Part shown: positions 36,451-45,149 of the stretch, piece after piece
How the letters are laid out: every line of letters starts with the position of its first letter
Position numbering within the stretch: position 1 is the stretch's first letter
Origin: JALEFZ01 sp039817415
Lineage (GTDB): Bacteria > Bacteroidota > Bacteroidia > J057
Length of the DNA: 64,000 nucleotides
Reading direction: 5' to 3'
Assembly (NCBI GenBank): GCA_039817415.1
Contig: JBCBVV010000011.1
Span: 62,001-126,000, forward strand
Translations under genes and position numbers: made by a program
The notes under the pieces: model-generated
The model's database searches: none
What the model saw: the letters and a program-made list of their open reading frames with translations, nothing else
Told to the model about the DNA's origin: nothing

Positions 36451-37425
36451 TTATGAGTAACTCATGTCGTAAAATTCCTTATAGGCATCAAAAAGGAATT
36501 TTCTGCCCTCTACTGCCACCTTTGACTTGCCGCCCAACAATTCAAAGCCGTGGAAGGCCTTAGGAAATACTTTAAATCTCGTTGGAATACCGGCTTTATC
36601 AAGATCCTCTATGTATTCTATATTTTCATCTCGAAAAGCGTCATATTCTCCCACAAACGAAATAGTAGGAGGGAAATTTGTGTAGTCCTTATTGAGAGCT
36701 GGAGCAGCGTATGCTGGAATCTCTTGGTTCTTTTCGTTCAAACCCTTGAGATAGGATCCCCATCCATTGTAATTGGCCTTGGTATTCCAGAAAGGGACGT
36801 CCATGCACATCTTGGCCGATTCTGTTTCACTCCTATGGTCAATCATAGGATAAATTGGAATTTGAAAGGCTATGTTAATGTCTTTATGGTCCCTGTTTTT
36901 TAAGGTTACAGCCGCAGTTAATCCCCCTCCAGCGCTATGGCCAGCTACCATAATATTATCGTTCATTCCTCCCGTTTCTTCTCCCTTTTCCTTGATCCAA
37001 AGAAGTGTATCATAACAATCATCTAGCGCAGCAGGATAAGGAGCTGTAAGAGCTTTTCTGTAGCGAGGAGCTACAATGATGCAAGGACGTTTTTCTATAA
37101 ATTTCTCAATACCTGGGGACATTTCAGGACTTCCTGTAATGTAGCCCCCACCATGTATATAGAGCATAATGGGGAGGGGACCTTCAGCCTTCAAAGGTTT
37201 GTAGATTAACACTGGAATGTCAGGACCTCCATGTGTACTTTTTACCTTGGCATGTTCGGTGACAACACCTTTGCGTTTCGTAAGGCGTAGCATATTGATG
37301 ACAACCGAATTGAAAAGCCTCACTTTCCAGGTCTTTTGCATGATACCTGCAAGGAACATTCCTGCCTTATGGAATTCTTGTAATTCTGGATCATGGTCCT
37401 CCTTTTGGATTTGTCGAAAAGCCAT
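36451..37425 (-). CDS. Alpha/beta hydrolase of the HSL type (esterase/lipase)
   Basis: This 324-aa protein has the oxyanion HGGGY motif (MLYIHGGGYITG), the nucleophile elbow GHSAGG, and a catalytic Asp (VGEYDAFRDENI) and His (KAFHGFELLG), as in the hormone-sensitive-lipase family. It probably hydrolyses short or medium acyl esters in the cytosol. No signal peptide. First gene of the leftward unit with a methyltransferase and a small protein. Confidence 0.88.
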   Translation of the reverse strand: MAFRQIQKEDHDPELQEFHKAGMFLAGIMQKTWKVRLFNSVVINMLRLTKRKGVVTEHAKVKSTHGGPDIPVLIYKPLKAEGPLPIMLYIHGGGYITGSPEMSPGIEKFIEKRPCIIVAPRYRKALTAPYPAALDDCYDTLLWIKEKGEETGGMNDNIMVAGHSAGGGLTAAVTLKNRDHKDINIAFQIPIYPMIDHRSETESAKMCMDVPFWNTKANYNGWGSYLKGLNEKNQEIPAYAAPALNKDYTNFPPTISFVGEYDAFRDENIEYIEDLDKAGIPTRFKVFPKAFHGFELLGGKSKVAVEGRKFLFDAYKEFYDMSYS

Positions 37426-37640
37426 ATGTCTTTTTGTAAAAGAATGAAGGTGTTTTGATATCTGAATATTGCTGTAAATCAGAATATAATCATATCGAAA
37501 GTCGATTCAAATAGGGACAGATGACAGATAACAAAACTTAGGCCATCCCTCCCGTATTTGGAATAGGGCTTTCCATTTCCTTTTTTCTATGGGTATACAA
37601 GAGGGGAATGGTATCCTCATATTCTCAAAAAAACTAAGAC

Positions 37641-38291
37641 TTACTTACTCAACATCTCATTTACCCGATCCAAATATTTTCGCATTGTCACCCTTTCGCT
37701 ATAAGCTTCCTCTTCCATATATTCAGCTCTTAGGCTTGGAAAGCTAAGTAGCAATTCTTCTAAATTTATGGGGGATAATTCCTTGATCATGCCCGTGCTC
37801 ATCACCATATAGAAAGTAGACCGTTTCTTGGCGCCTATGGTAGTATTGATCTTCCCCCTAGAAAATTCAACATCCAGATCAGTTTCCATTCCTAAAGAAT
37901 ATCGAAATTCTTGTCTATTAGGGGGTAAGGCAGTGAACAGAGAGATGGGCTGAAGGGGGGAAACTTTTGTGTAGTAGGAAACGCCTGTAAAAGGGAAACA
38001 ATTGAGGTATAAATCTTCGCCATCGTAAACAGCCCATACTTTACTATAAAGAAATTTCCTCTTCAAGGAACGATCTTCAACATTAATTTTATAATCATTC
38101 CCTCCTCCCATCCTTATTTTTTTAGGGCTTCTTTTTTCCATGCTAAAGGAAAAATGGTAGGATGGCCGGTTGAGTTGGAGTTCTTTGAAACTCATATAAA
38201 CCCCTTTTCTAGGAGGATGATGAGAGTCGTATTGACCATGTACATGCATGGCCATCAAGAAAAGAATCCAAAGCAGGCAAATAGATTTCAT
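37641..38291 (-). CDS. Secreted protein of unknown function with decayed tandem copy upstream
   Basis: The start at 38291 (MKSICLLWILFLMAMHVHGQ) is the signal-peptide start; an ATG 42 bases earlier gives no signal. The 216-aa secreted protein is beta-rich in its first half (KFLYSKVWAVYDGEDLYLN) and ends with the helical INLEELLLSFPSLRAEYMEE. I do not recognise a family name. Nineteen bases upstream lies a degenerate copy of its C-terminal part, showing that it was once a tandem pair. Function unknown. Confidence 0.65.
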   Translation of the reverse strand: MKSICLLWILFLMAMHVHGQYDSHHPPRKGVYMSFKELQLNRPSYHFSFSMEKRSPKKIRMGGGNDYKINVEDRSLKRKFLYSKVWAVYDGEDLYLNCFPFTGVSYYTKVSPLQPISLFTALPPNRQEFRYSLGMETDLDVEFSRGKINTTIGAKKRSTFYMVMSTGMIKELSPINLEELLLSFPSLRAEYMEEEAYSERVTMRKYLDRVNEMLSK

Positions 38292-38310
38292 GATGAATAC
38301 GCTGGTTTGG

Positions 38311-38530
38311 TCATGAGTCTTTCCACAATTCATTGACCTGGTTGATATACCTCATCATGTTTTCCTCTCTTCTTGGAAGTTTTTCGTCAGTATTTTCCTC
38401 TTTGAGAGTTGGAAATCTTGGAGTAACTCTTCTAGGTTCTTTTTGGAAAGTTCCCACATGTTACCAGAATCTAGGATAAATATAAAAGGATGTCGGTAGG
38501 TGGCTGCTATAGCACCTCCCTTATACTACA
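38311..38530 (-). pseudogene. Frameshifted remnant of a tandem copy of the adjacent secreted-protein gene
   Basis: Reading leftward from about 38530 one frame gives GGAIAATYRHPFIFILDSGN, then ELSKKNLEELLQ to about 38427. After a one-base shift the next frame continues FPTLKEENTDEKLPRREENM and ends QVNELWKDS with stop at 38311. This parallels the C-terminus of the 37641-38291 protein (STFYMVMSTGMIKELSPINLEELLLSFPSL...YLDRVNEMLSK). A possible further remnant at 38643-38732 (LTGVEIWSI) echoes SKVWAVYD of the intact copy. No signal peptide or complete frame remains, so it is a decayed 3' part of a duplicated gene. Confidence 0.65.
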
Positions 38531-38751
38531 AATTTTGATTAGGTTGTAAGCAATACCCTCTTTCTACTAGGGCTATTACCCATATTCAGATCATACAGTC
38601 AAGTATGGGGCAATTTATCATGGGTAAGTACATCAAAATTTCCTAAGGCTTAAGTATCTGGTCACATCTTATGGACCAAATTTCTACTCCTGTTAAAGGA
38701 ATTTCCCATTTAATCAGACCTCCTTTGCTCATGACAATGAATTCAGCCTAT

Positions 38752-39927
38752 CTATTTGTCTAAGCGGTTATACTTTTTCAAGATACGCTGAAGGAGATCA
38801 TGTGGAAGAGCATAGGCCTTGTTGCCATTGATGCCCTCCATATCCTCGGCAGCAACCATGGCATTGATAATGGCTTCTTCAACAGCTTGAACAGTATGGT
38901 GAAATATCCAGCTTATCTGGTCATTTGAAAGGGTTTCCACCCTCACATTTTCCTTCCTGTTAAAGGCCTGTTCGTTAGCTGTAGAAAAGGCAATGAAAAT
39001 ATCTCCTGAACCATTTGAACCAACCCCTCCAACTTTTCCTATACCAATTGGTACTCTTTGTACCACACGTTTCAATTGATGTGGCAAAAGGGGGGCATCT
39101 GTTGCGACGACGACGATGATAGAACCATCCCCTTCCTGCCTATTGGAATTTGGAGGAGCTTGCAATTCATAATTAAGGGTATCCATTAATTCTCTACCGA
39201 CAGGAACACCCGCTACCGTAAAATTCAGCTTTGAACCAAAATTGGATTGGACCAATACCCCAATTGTGTAAGTTGAGTCCCCAATCTTGAAAACTCTCGA
39301 GGCAGTCCCCGTTCCTCCCTTGAATCCAAGACACATCATACCGGTTCCCCCTCCAACATTTCCTTCAGCTATTTTTCCACCCTTTGCGTCTTCAATGGCT
39401 TCTAATACATGTTCTTCTTTCACATGAAATCCATAAATGTCATTCAAAAAACCATCATAGGTCTCCGCCACTACAGGGTAGGTATACCACCAATTTTCTC
39501 CCTTGTACCAGTCAGTATCTACAAACCATTTCAAGACTGCCTGTCTAACCGTCCCAACACTATTGGTATTAGTGATCATAATGGGAGTTTCGAGAAATCC
39601 CGATTCTGTTATCCATGTTGTTCCTGTCATTTCTCCATTTCCGTTTAGGCTATACCAATTGGCATAAACAGGACTGAACTTTTTGTCCTTTCCTCTTGGG
39701 AAAATAGCCGTAACGCCTGTTCGGATAGGTCCTTCCCCAATGATATTTTTCCCTTCTCCTGAAATGACAGTAGCGTATCCTACTTCTACCCCTTCGACAT
39801 CTGTAATGGAATTGTATTTTCCTGCTTCACCGTAAAAGGGTACACCAAGGTCTCTCGCTCTTGGTTGTTGCGCCCACACGAAATAGCCTAATAGTAAGGT
39901 AGCAAGTAGGAGGAGGGAGTTTTTCAT
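38752..39927 (-). CDS. DmpA-type P1 aminopeptidase (secreted)
   Basis: This 391-aa protein has a signal peptide (MKNSLLLLATLLLGYFVWAQ) and the P1/DmpA fold of N-terminal nucleophile aminopeptidases: ARDLGVPF...GKYNSITDVEGVEVG, TGVTAIFPRG, and GNVGGGTGMMCLGFKGGTG. The autoproteolytic Gly-Ser site appears as EGDGSIIVVVATDAP, where the Ser becomes the new N-terminus. It is probably a periplasmic or secreted aminopeptidase or amidase acting on beta- or D-amino acid-containing peptides. Confidence 0.85.
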   Translation of the reverse strand: MKNSLLLLATLLLGYFVWAQQPRARDLGVPFYGEAGKYNSITDVEGVEVGYATVISGEGKNIIGEGPIRTGVTAIFPRGKDKKFSPVYANWYSLNGNGEMTGTTWITESGFLETPIMITNTNSVGTVRQAVLKWFVDTDWYKGENWWYTYPVVAETYDGFLNDIYGFHVKEEHVLEAIEDAKGGKIAEGNVGGGTGMMCLGFKGGTGTASRVFKIGDSTYTIGVLVQSNFGSKLNFTVAGVPVGRELMDTLNYELQAPPNSNRQEGDGSIIVVVATDAPLLPHQLKRVVQRVPIGIGKVGGVGSNGSGDIFIAFSTANEQAFNRKENVRVETLSNDQISWIFHHTVQAVEEAIINAMVAAEDMEGINGNKAYALPHDLLQRILKKYNRLDK

Positions 39928-39959
39928 AGGTCTAAAGTAAAATGAATGGGTAAGCGAAT

Positions 39960-40589
39960 TTATGGATAATCTGGGATGTTCAATCCTAAGATAATATCTC
40001 TCTGAACCATCAATATACCGTTTTCCTCAATGGGAGTACATATTCCTGAGCCAGCACGCTTGCTGAGCTTGTCCTTTTTACGCTGACTTAGAAGAGGGTC
40101 ATCGGTAAACACAATATTGTCGATATAGTATTCTTGTAAGCCTGGCTCCTTGACGATCATATGGATATGTTCTGCTTCTTGTCCATTGGGGTAAGGGGCA
40201 GGGCGAAAGCTATAAAAGGTGTAGGTTCCACTTGGTCCTGTTTTTATCCACCCCCTATACATCCCATGAACTTTTCCCCATTCTTTAGCGTGCTTTTCTG
40301 CTTTGTAGAGCCCCTTTCTGTTAGTATGGTAAATGTATAGAATAACATTGCTTGCAGGTGTTTTTCCATCTTGTTGGAAAATGGTACCTGTAACTTTCAT
40401 GGGAGGCTTGTGCTGTCCATAGCCAGGCAGGGTATCTACAGCTTGTAGTTCCTTCTTATCGTATTCATGAACAGCTTCACATCCTTGGCAGGGACCTCCA
40501 ACCTGTATGTCTGACGAAAAATTATCCTGAGGATGACAGGATGCCATCGCTAGGGAAAGGAGGAATAGGAAGATGGAATGTTTGGTCAT
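39960..40589 (-). CDS. Lipoprotein with intradiol ring-cleavage dioxygenase-like domain
   Basis: This 209-aa lipoprotein (MTKHSIFLFLLSLAMASCH, lipobox MASC) has a dioxygenase_C-like core: MKVTGTIFQQDGKTPASNVI, tyrosine in VILYIYHTNRKGLY and the later GMYRGWIKTGPSGTYTFYSFRPAPYP, and histidines EHIHMIV. These resemble the Tyr/Tyr/His/His iron ligands of intradiol catechol dioxygenases. Secreted lipoprotein versions are common in Bacteroidota; the true substrate is unknown. The distance to the maleylacetate reductase operon (about 11 kb) argues against a shared pathway. Confidence 0.75.
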   Translation of the reverse strand: MTKHSIFLFLLSLAMASCHPQDNFSSDIQVGGPCQGCEAVHEYDKKELQAVDTLPGYGQHKPPMKVTGTIFQQDGKTPASNVILYIYHTNRKGLYKAEKHAKEWGKVHGMYRGWIKTGPSGTYTFYSFRPAPYPNGQEAEHIHMIVKEPGLQEYYIDNIVFTDDPLLSQRKKDKLSKRAGSGICTPIEENGILMVQRDIILGLNIPDYP

Positions 40590-40684
40590 AGGCTTCCAAG
40601 GAGATATAACAAGTATGTCATTTTGAGTCAGTTTTATGGTAGTTTGATTGCGAAATTGATGTCAAACTGACCCAATGTAGGTGT

Positions 40685-41416
40685 CTAATCCCTCCAAAAA
40701 TCGCTAATGGCATATCGAACGCCAAAGGCTACGGCATAATATCCCCCATTAGAATAAACAGTAGCAGTTTCTTCAGGATCGTCATTGATTTTGTAGGTAA
40801 TATCGATTTCTACCACACGCTTGATTCCTCTGAGATAATTAAAGGAAGAGAAAACGGTAACAGATGGGCTAAAGTTGAATTCGACACCAAAGCCCGTTTC
40901 GATTAGACCATAGGTTCGTTGTAGACTGTAATTTGAGCGATCTTGATAGCGAGTGCTGTCATTGAAGCCAGGCATACTCATTCCTATGCTGGAGAAGCCT
41001 CCGCCATTTCCATCTGATCCAAATTCATCGTTGAATGCGAAAGTATAACCCAGGGTGGGGGAGAGAACGATTCTATTTTCAAACAATCGAAATTTGGGCT
41101 TGAGTCTAAGCGGAATTTGATAGGCATTGATAGCATTCGACAAACCAAAACCAATGTCTCCCCTAATTCTATAACTTTCCCCATAGTTGTTATAGAAAAA
41201 GCCTGTTTCAACGGTCAGCCATGAGTTGATATCCTGTCCAAGGGTCACTCCTAATATAGGGCTATAGTAAAAGGGTGGGGTGGATATGTCTCTGCTCTGC
41301 TCCTCTAATTCGTAAATTTCATACTTTGGGCCTATTTCTATGCCTAGATAGGTTTTGTTTTGCGAAACTGAAAAAATCGGTAGGAGGGTCAAGAGAATGA
41401 AGATTTGATTTTTCAT
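40685..41416 (-). CDS. Outer-membrane beta-barrel protein (PorT/OmpW-like)
   Basis: This 243-aa protein has a signal peptide (MKNQIFILLTLLPIFSVSQN) followed by barrel-type strands such as TYLGIEIGPKYEIYELEEQ, LTVETGFFYNNYGESYRI and TYGLIETGFGVEFNFSPSV, ending GGYYAVAFGVRYAISDFWRD. This is typical of the outer-membrane protein beta-barrel family (PF13568-like) of Bacteroidota. Function unknown. Same strand as the lipoprotein downstream; no direct link is evident. Confidence 0.75.
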   Translation of the reverse strand: MKNQIFILLTLLPIFSVSQNKTYLGIEIGPKYEIYELEEQSRDISTPPFYYSPILGVTLGQDINSWLTVETGFFYNNYGESYRIRGDIGFGLSNAINAYQIPLRLKPKFRLFENRIVLSPTLGYTFAFNDEFGSDGNGGGFSSIGMSMPGFNDSTRYQDRSNYSLQRTYGLIETGFGVEFNFSPSVTVFSSFNYLRGIKRVVEIDITYKINDDPEETATVYSNGGYYAVAFGVRYAISDFWRD

Positions 41417-41814
41417 GTGGGTATTTGAAGAGTGAATTGTGTGAAAATGTTGCCATGTATGAAAGGCTCATCTCGTGTTAAGGTATACCTCTTATCAAAT
41501 CTTTTTCCTTTACATCGGTGGGCATGGGTTGGATAGGTATTCGGTATTCAGGCCTGTGATCCATCCTAATACTAAGGTAAGTGCTTCCCCCAAACATTTC
41601 CCTCCCATAATTTTGCCATGCCTTTTAGACTTCACTAGGGTATTTGAAGTGAAAAGGGAAGATAAGTTGTTCTCTGGATGAAAGCTATTCACCTCAGCTC
41701 TACCGCACTTGATTGTGAGATTCAGAATTGGGCGTAAGAGAATATAATTATTCCTTCAAATAGAAACTTAGACTCTTCAGATTCAAAAAAATCGGACTTA
41801 GTTTTAGGGTAAGC
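41417..41814. other. Intergenic region between divergent genes
   Basis: About 400 bases contain only short overlapping frames of 60-68 codons on both strands, without signal peptides, start signals or recognisable motifs. It presumably holds the promoters of the leftward beta-barrel gene and of the rightward secreted-protein gene. Confidence 0.45.
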
Positions 41815-42429
41815 ATGTCCCTTCAAAAATCAACATATCATCTATTAGCAGGCTTGATGATTCTTTGCTCCTTCTTCTTTCCTATAGAGGCAAGTGGTCA
41901 GATAGACAGTCTATTGATCGCTCCCTTTAAAGAGAAGAAAAGTATTACCTACGGATTCAACAATAGAAGGACATTTTTACTAAATAGTTCGAGTACCATT
42001 TATGGGTTGTACATGGGGATTCAATACGGCAAAAGATTGAAACATGTCATCACAATCAATTCTAATGGATTTTGGGCAGGTGAAGAGCAGCAAGTACAAC
42101 TGCTTTATGGAGGACTGGCAGAAGAATTTACCTTTTTGTCCCTTAAGCGCTTTGATTTTATTTCTTATATCCATGCAGGTTTAGGCATAGCCAGATACAG
42201 AGAGATGAATTCGTCAGGTTCATACATCATCAGCCGTGAACTCATCAGTCCGATAGAATTAGGGATTCATGGTTCCTTTAGCGTCAACAGTTGGCTAGCG
42301 TTAAACGGAGGCGCAGGCTACCGATTTGTGTTGCTTGAGGAAATCGATCAACTCGATCATATCTATTATAAAATCGGGCTTAGCTTAAGCATAGAGAAAT
42401 TTTTGGAAGCCCGATTCGCTAAAAAATAA
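41815..42429 (+). CDS. Secreted beta-strand-rich protein, probable outer-membrane barrel
   Basis: This 204-aa protein has a signal peptide (MSLQKSTYHLLAGLMILCSFFFPIEASG, cleavage near residue 28) and strands NRRTFLLNSSSTIYGLYMGIQYG, LLYGGLAEEFTFL and IGLSLSIEKFLEAR. The alternating pattern fits a small barrel or a soluble beta protein. No enzymatic motif. It converges with the cytochrome-c lipoprotein gene, 54 bp between stops. Confidence 0.62.
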   Translation: MSLQKSTYHLLAGLMILCSFFFPIEASGQIDSLLIAPFKEKKSITYGFNNRRTFLLNSSSTIYGLYMGIQYGKRLKHVITINSNGFWAGEEQQVQLLYGGLAEEFTFLSLKRFDFISYIHAGLGIARYREMNSSGSYIISRELISPIELGIHGSFSVNSWLALNGGAGYRFVLLEEIDQLDHIYYKIGLSLSIEKFLEARFAKK

Positions 42430-42483
42430 GGCAAACCCCTAGGCATAATGTTAACAAATTGAAGGAATAAGGGATTAGTCCTG

Positions 42484-43725
42484 TTAGAGCTTCTCCAATT
42501 CTTCTAGGAAGGTCTTTTTGTCCCCTGCTTTGAGGCTGATTTTGAGTTTATTTCCTTTCTTTTTAGGCCGGTATTCGAGGATGTTGTATTGGAACTCTTT
42601 CCCTTTCGAATAGGCGACGATATCTATTTTTTCGCCTAAGGGAAAGCTAATTTGAGACATCCCTTTTCCATTCAAAAGGTTGTAGATTTTTGAGTCTTGA
42701 TACTCCTTAACCAAAGGAATGGCGATGTTTCTCTCTTGAAAGCTAATAGCCAATTCAGCTTTAGGATAAGGTTTATCCAACATGATTTGTAAGGCCTCAA
42801 TCTTTTGATCAAAGAGGCATAAAGCATCTACATTCATCCATCCAGCCGAAAAGATGGTCGTAGAATAATAATAATCTACTTGAGGCGAAAAGGTAGGAGC
42901 AGACCAAATTCTGATGGTATCTATATCGCATTTCGTAGCAAATTTGATTTCATCTCTTGCAATGGCTTGTCGCTTACTTTCATTGGCGATATACGCTATG
43001 ATATCAGTAATTTCCTCTATGGAGAGATGGGTAAAACCATTCATAACTACATTATTGGCGGCTTGTGCAACGCATACTGCGAGTGTATCTCTTATTGCCA
43101 GCATACCAGGCGCATTTCTTATAAAATTGATTAACCAATCTTTGTCCCGAAATAGGTGGACATTTCCGATAGGAGGCGCAACTAAGGATTTTCTCAAATC
43201 AGTTAGATGACAAGCAGTACAATTTTGCCTATATAGAATTTCCCCTTTTTGAATTCCTTCCGCATTTTTGGCTTGAACTTCCTCCCCATTCGCAACCCAA
43301 ACCATCATGTCATCTTGAATGTTGCCAGCGTATTGTTGCATGTCTTGGTTAATCCAAGTAGTGGGAATGTCTACCTTGATGGGTTTTAGGAAGGTTTTTG
43401 CATTATTCGTTGCATCGATCAGTTGAAACATGCCCCCACTTTCCAGGATGTTCCCACTTTCATCCAGGGTATACATCCGATTAAGGATCATATCAGTCTT
43501 GGTGAGGATTTCAGTAAACTTTAAGGTGACTTGCTTATTGGGAGGGCAAGCGAATGTATGCGCCTCAATGGAGATTTTTACGCCCTTTTCACTTGTCAAA
43601 ACCGTATCGCTATCACATGTGATTTGAAAGGTCTGGTAATCGGAATTATCTAGATAGGCAGAGTCATCATCAGGCTGACAACCTATGCATATAGCAAACA
43701 GAACAACTAAATAAATATGTTTCAT
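42484..43725 (-). CDS. Cytochrome-c-domain lipoprotein
   Basis: From 43725 the product is a 413-aa lipoprotein (MKHIYLVVLFAICIGCQPDD, lipobox CIGC). A beta-rich N-terminal domain, with QVTLKFTEILTKTDMILNRMY, precedes a cytochrome c domain (GEILYRQNCTACHLTDL) with heme-binding CTACH. The likely axial Met lies in NNVVMNGFTHLSIEEITDIIAYI. A second beta-rich domain ends the protein. It could act in periplasmic electron transfer or as a heme-dependent sensor. The flanking domains are not recognised. Confidence 0.78.
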   Translation of the reverse strand: MKHIYLVVLFAICIGCQPDDDSAYLDNSDYQTFQITCDSDTVLTSEKGVKISIEAHTFACPPNKQVTLKFTEILTKTDMILNRMYTLDESGNILESGGMFQLIDATNNAKTFLKPIKVDIPTTWINQDMQQYAGNIQDDMMVWVANGEEVQAKNAEGIQKGEILYRQNCTACHLTDLRKSLVAPPIGNVHLFRDKDWLINFIRNAPGMLAIRDTLAVCVAQAANNVVMNGFTHLSIEEITDIIAYIANESKRQAIARDEIKFATKCDIDTIRIWSAPTFSPQVDYYYSTTIFSAGWMNVDALCLFDQKIEALQIMLDKPYPKAELAISFQERNIAIPLVKEYQDSKIYNLLNGKGMSQISFPLGEKIDIVAYSKGKEFQYNILEYRPKKKGNKLKISLKAGDKKTFLEELEKL

Positions 43726-43942
43726 GGCAATTGACTGTAGGGGATGACAAAGAGAAGGAATGAAAATCAACTTCTATGACTTCTCTTACCCAAGGAGTAA
43801 ATTATCCGGCCCTTTTTTGGCCAATTTCGTCATACTTTGACCTGATTAATCGCACTTTCATTTTGATGGTTCCAATGAGCCATCCTTTTCTCATTACTGA
43901 TCGCTCCCTCTATCTCACCCTTCCCATGGTTCAGGGCTAATA

Positions 43943-43956
43943 TCCAACATGTTGGA
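43943..43956. promoter_or_regulatory. Perfect 14-bp palindrome
   Basis: TCCAACATGTTGGA is fully self-complementary. It lies about 220 bp upstream of the cytochrome-c lipoprotein start and 49 bp downstream of the THI5-like gene's stop. It could be an operator for the lipoprotein gene; this is not provable here. Confidence 0.4.
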
Positions 43957-43967
43957 ATTATCCGACT

Positions 43968-44002
43968 ATCAGCCTAACTGTTTTACTAGCAGTTAGGCTG
44001 AT
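43968..44002. terminator. Hairpin with perfect 13-bp stem after the THI5-like gene
   Basis: ATCAGCCTAACTG and its exact complement CAGTTAGGCTGAT flank a 9-base loop, directly next to the stop of the leftward gene at 44005. A T run (TTTTTAT) follows only on the rightward side, so the leftward terminator would be a poor one; the very stable stem may still stop transcription or protect the 3' end of the mRNA. Confidence 0.6.
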
Positions 44003-44004
44003 TT

Positions 44005-44913
44005 TTATGATAATAGCCGATTCGTAACCAACTCTTCCACCTGCAATGGCTGTGATTCTAGCCCTTTTTCGTAGATCCAATCCAGAAAACGTTTGACCAA
44101 CCTTTCATCCAACCTACCCCAGTTTGTCTGATTTCCAAAATGGGGTGAACTGATCTCAAGTGCCCTAGCCAAATCTATATCCTTATCTGTTTCTGGAAGC
44201 ATGGATTGAAGAATTGTAACAGCTTCTTCTGGGGCTTCTTGACTGTAGAGGTATCCCTCTTTCGTAGCTTGAAGGAAGGCCTTGTAGGTATTTTCCTGTG
44301 CATCCAATGTTGCCTCATTTGCTACCAGGAGGGGGGAATAGGAATAGGGGATATCATAGTCTCGCAGGTTGAAATAGGACAGGCTATGGTTAGACCCTTC
44401 AGCAGCCACGCCCTCCCAATTCAGAAAAATCCAAGTAGAATCGGCTTCTCCTTGGAGCAGGGTATTCCAGATACCTAATTTGTCAGGATATACAATGTTA
44501 AGTTCTCCCTTTCCGCCATCATTTTTGATCATTTCCCTAACGATTCCATCCTCATACCTTGCCTTGTAGGAGCTATATGTCTTTCCATCCATATCTTTGG
44601 GTGAATTGATCTGAGCATTCGCCAAAACGGCAATTGCACTCAAATCCTCCTGAAGAATGGCGGCTACTCCAATCATAGGAAAAGCTTTGCTTTTGGTTCT
44701 ATAGCTGATGACACTTTCTGTCGGACAAAGGGCAAAATCAGCTTGTCCCAATTCTATCTTTTTGGCGGGAGTGATTTGATAATTGTCAGCGCTTGGATCA
44801 ACAAGGGTAACATCTAGGCCACGATCTTTGTAGAATCCTTTTTCCTGTGCGATGAAGAAGCCAATGTGGTTGATATTCGGGGTCCAGTCTAAGGCAATGG
44901 TGAGTTGTTGCAT
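44005..44913 (-). CDS. NMT1/THI5-like protein (ABC-type substrate-binding fold)
   Basis: This 302-aa protein opens LTIALDWTPNINHIGFFIAQEKGFYKDRGLDV, a hallmark of the NMT1/THI5 family of periplasmic-binding folds. It continues with the G-x-A-D-F-A-L block and a C-terminal helical part (RLDERLVKRFLDWIYEKGLE). No signal peptide or lipobox is visible and no ABC permease or ATPase neighbours it, unusual for a binding protein. The histidine that yeast THI5 uses as pyrimidine precursor is not found at the matching site, so suicide HMP-P synthesis is unlikely. A cytosolic thiamine-pyrimidine-like binding role is inference. Confidence 0.75.
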   Translation of the reverse strand: MQQLTIALDWTPNINHIGFFIAQEKGFYKDRGLDVTLVDPSADNYQITPAKKIELGQADFALCPTESVISYRTKSKAFPMIGVAAILQEDLSAIAVLANAQINSPKDMDGKTYSSYKARYEDGIVREMIKNDGGKGELNIVYPDKLGIWNTLLQGEADSTWIFLNWEGVAAEGSNHSLSYFNLRDYDIPYSYSPLLVANEATLDAQENTYKAFLQATKEGYLYSQEAPEEAVTILQSMLPETDKDIDLARALEISSPHFGNQTNWGRLDERLVKRFLDWIYEKGLESQPLQVEELVTNRLLS

Positions 44914-45093
44914 ATGGTCTTAGGTTTTGTTGGTAAAAACTAGACCATTTGAAGGCTCAAAAGTTTGGATAAAAGAAAGACAAAACTTGTTCAACCCTAT
45001 TTCAATTAACGGAAAGCCAATGAATGTAAGTTACTTGTCATTCAGGTGGAGGCCTACTTTCATGTCTTGCTAGGTGTAATTGTGTTGTAAATA

Positions 45094-45128
45094 TCTCTGA
45101 GAGTAGGTCATTAACCTAATCTCAGAGA
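45094..45128 (-). terminator. Terminator-like hairpin after the SnoaL-like gene
   Basis: TCTCTGAGA (45094-45102) and its exact complement TCTCAGAGA (45120-45128), extended inward by a GTAGGT / ACCTAA near-match, form a long stem 22 bp beyond the stop at 45150. The T tract on the leftward side is weak (TATTTA). Confidence 0.5.
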
Positions 45129-45149
45129 ATGTGCTTTACCTTAGTGCTA

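Noticed and set aside
39960..40589. Intradiol-dioxygenase-like lipoprotein as the missing ring-cleavage step for the maleylacetate operon
   Set aside because: It is an exported lipoprotein and 11 kb away on a separate transcript; a cytosolic dioxygenase would be expected.
41475..41692. Opposing 60- and 68-codon frames between divergent genes
   Set aside because: No start signal, signal peptide or motif; overlap on both strands suggests chance frames.
44914..45149. TPP riboswitch upstream of the THI5-like gene
   Set aside because: The conserved CUGAGA and ACCUGAUCUGG-type cores could not be found in the upstream region; the CTGAGA present there belongs to a simple inverted repeat after the neighbouring gene.
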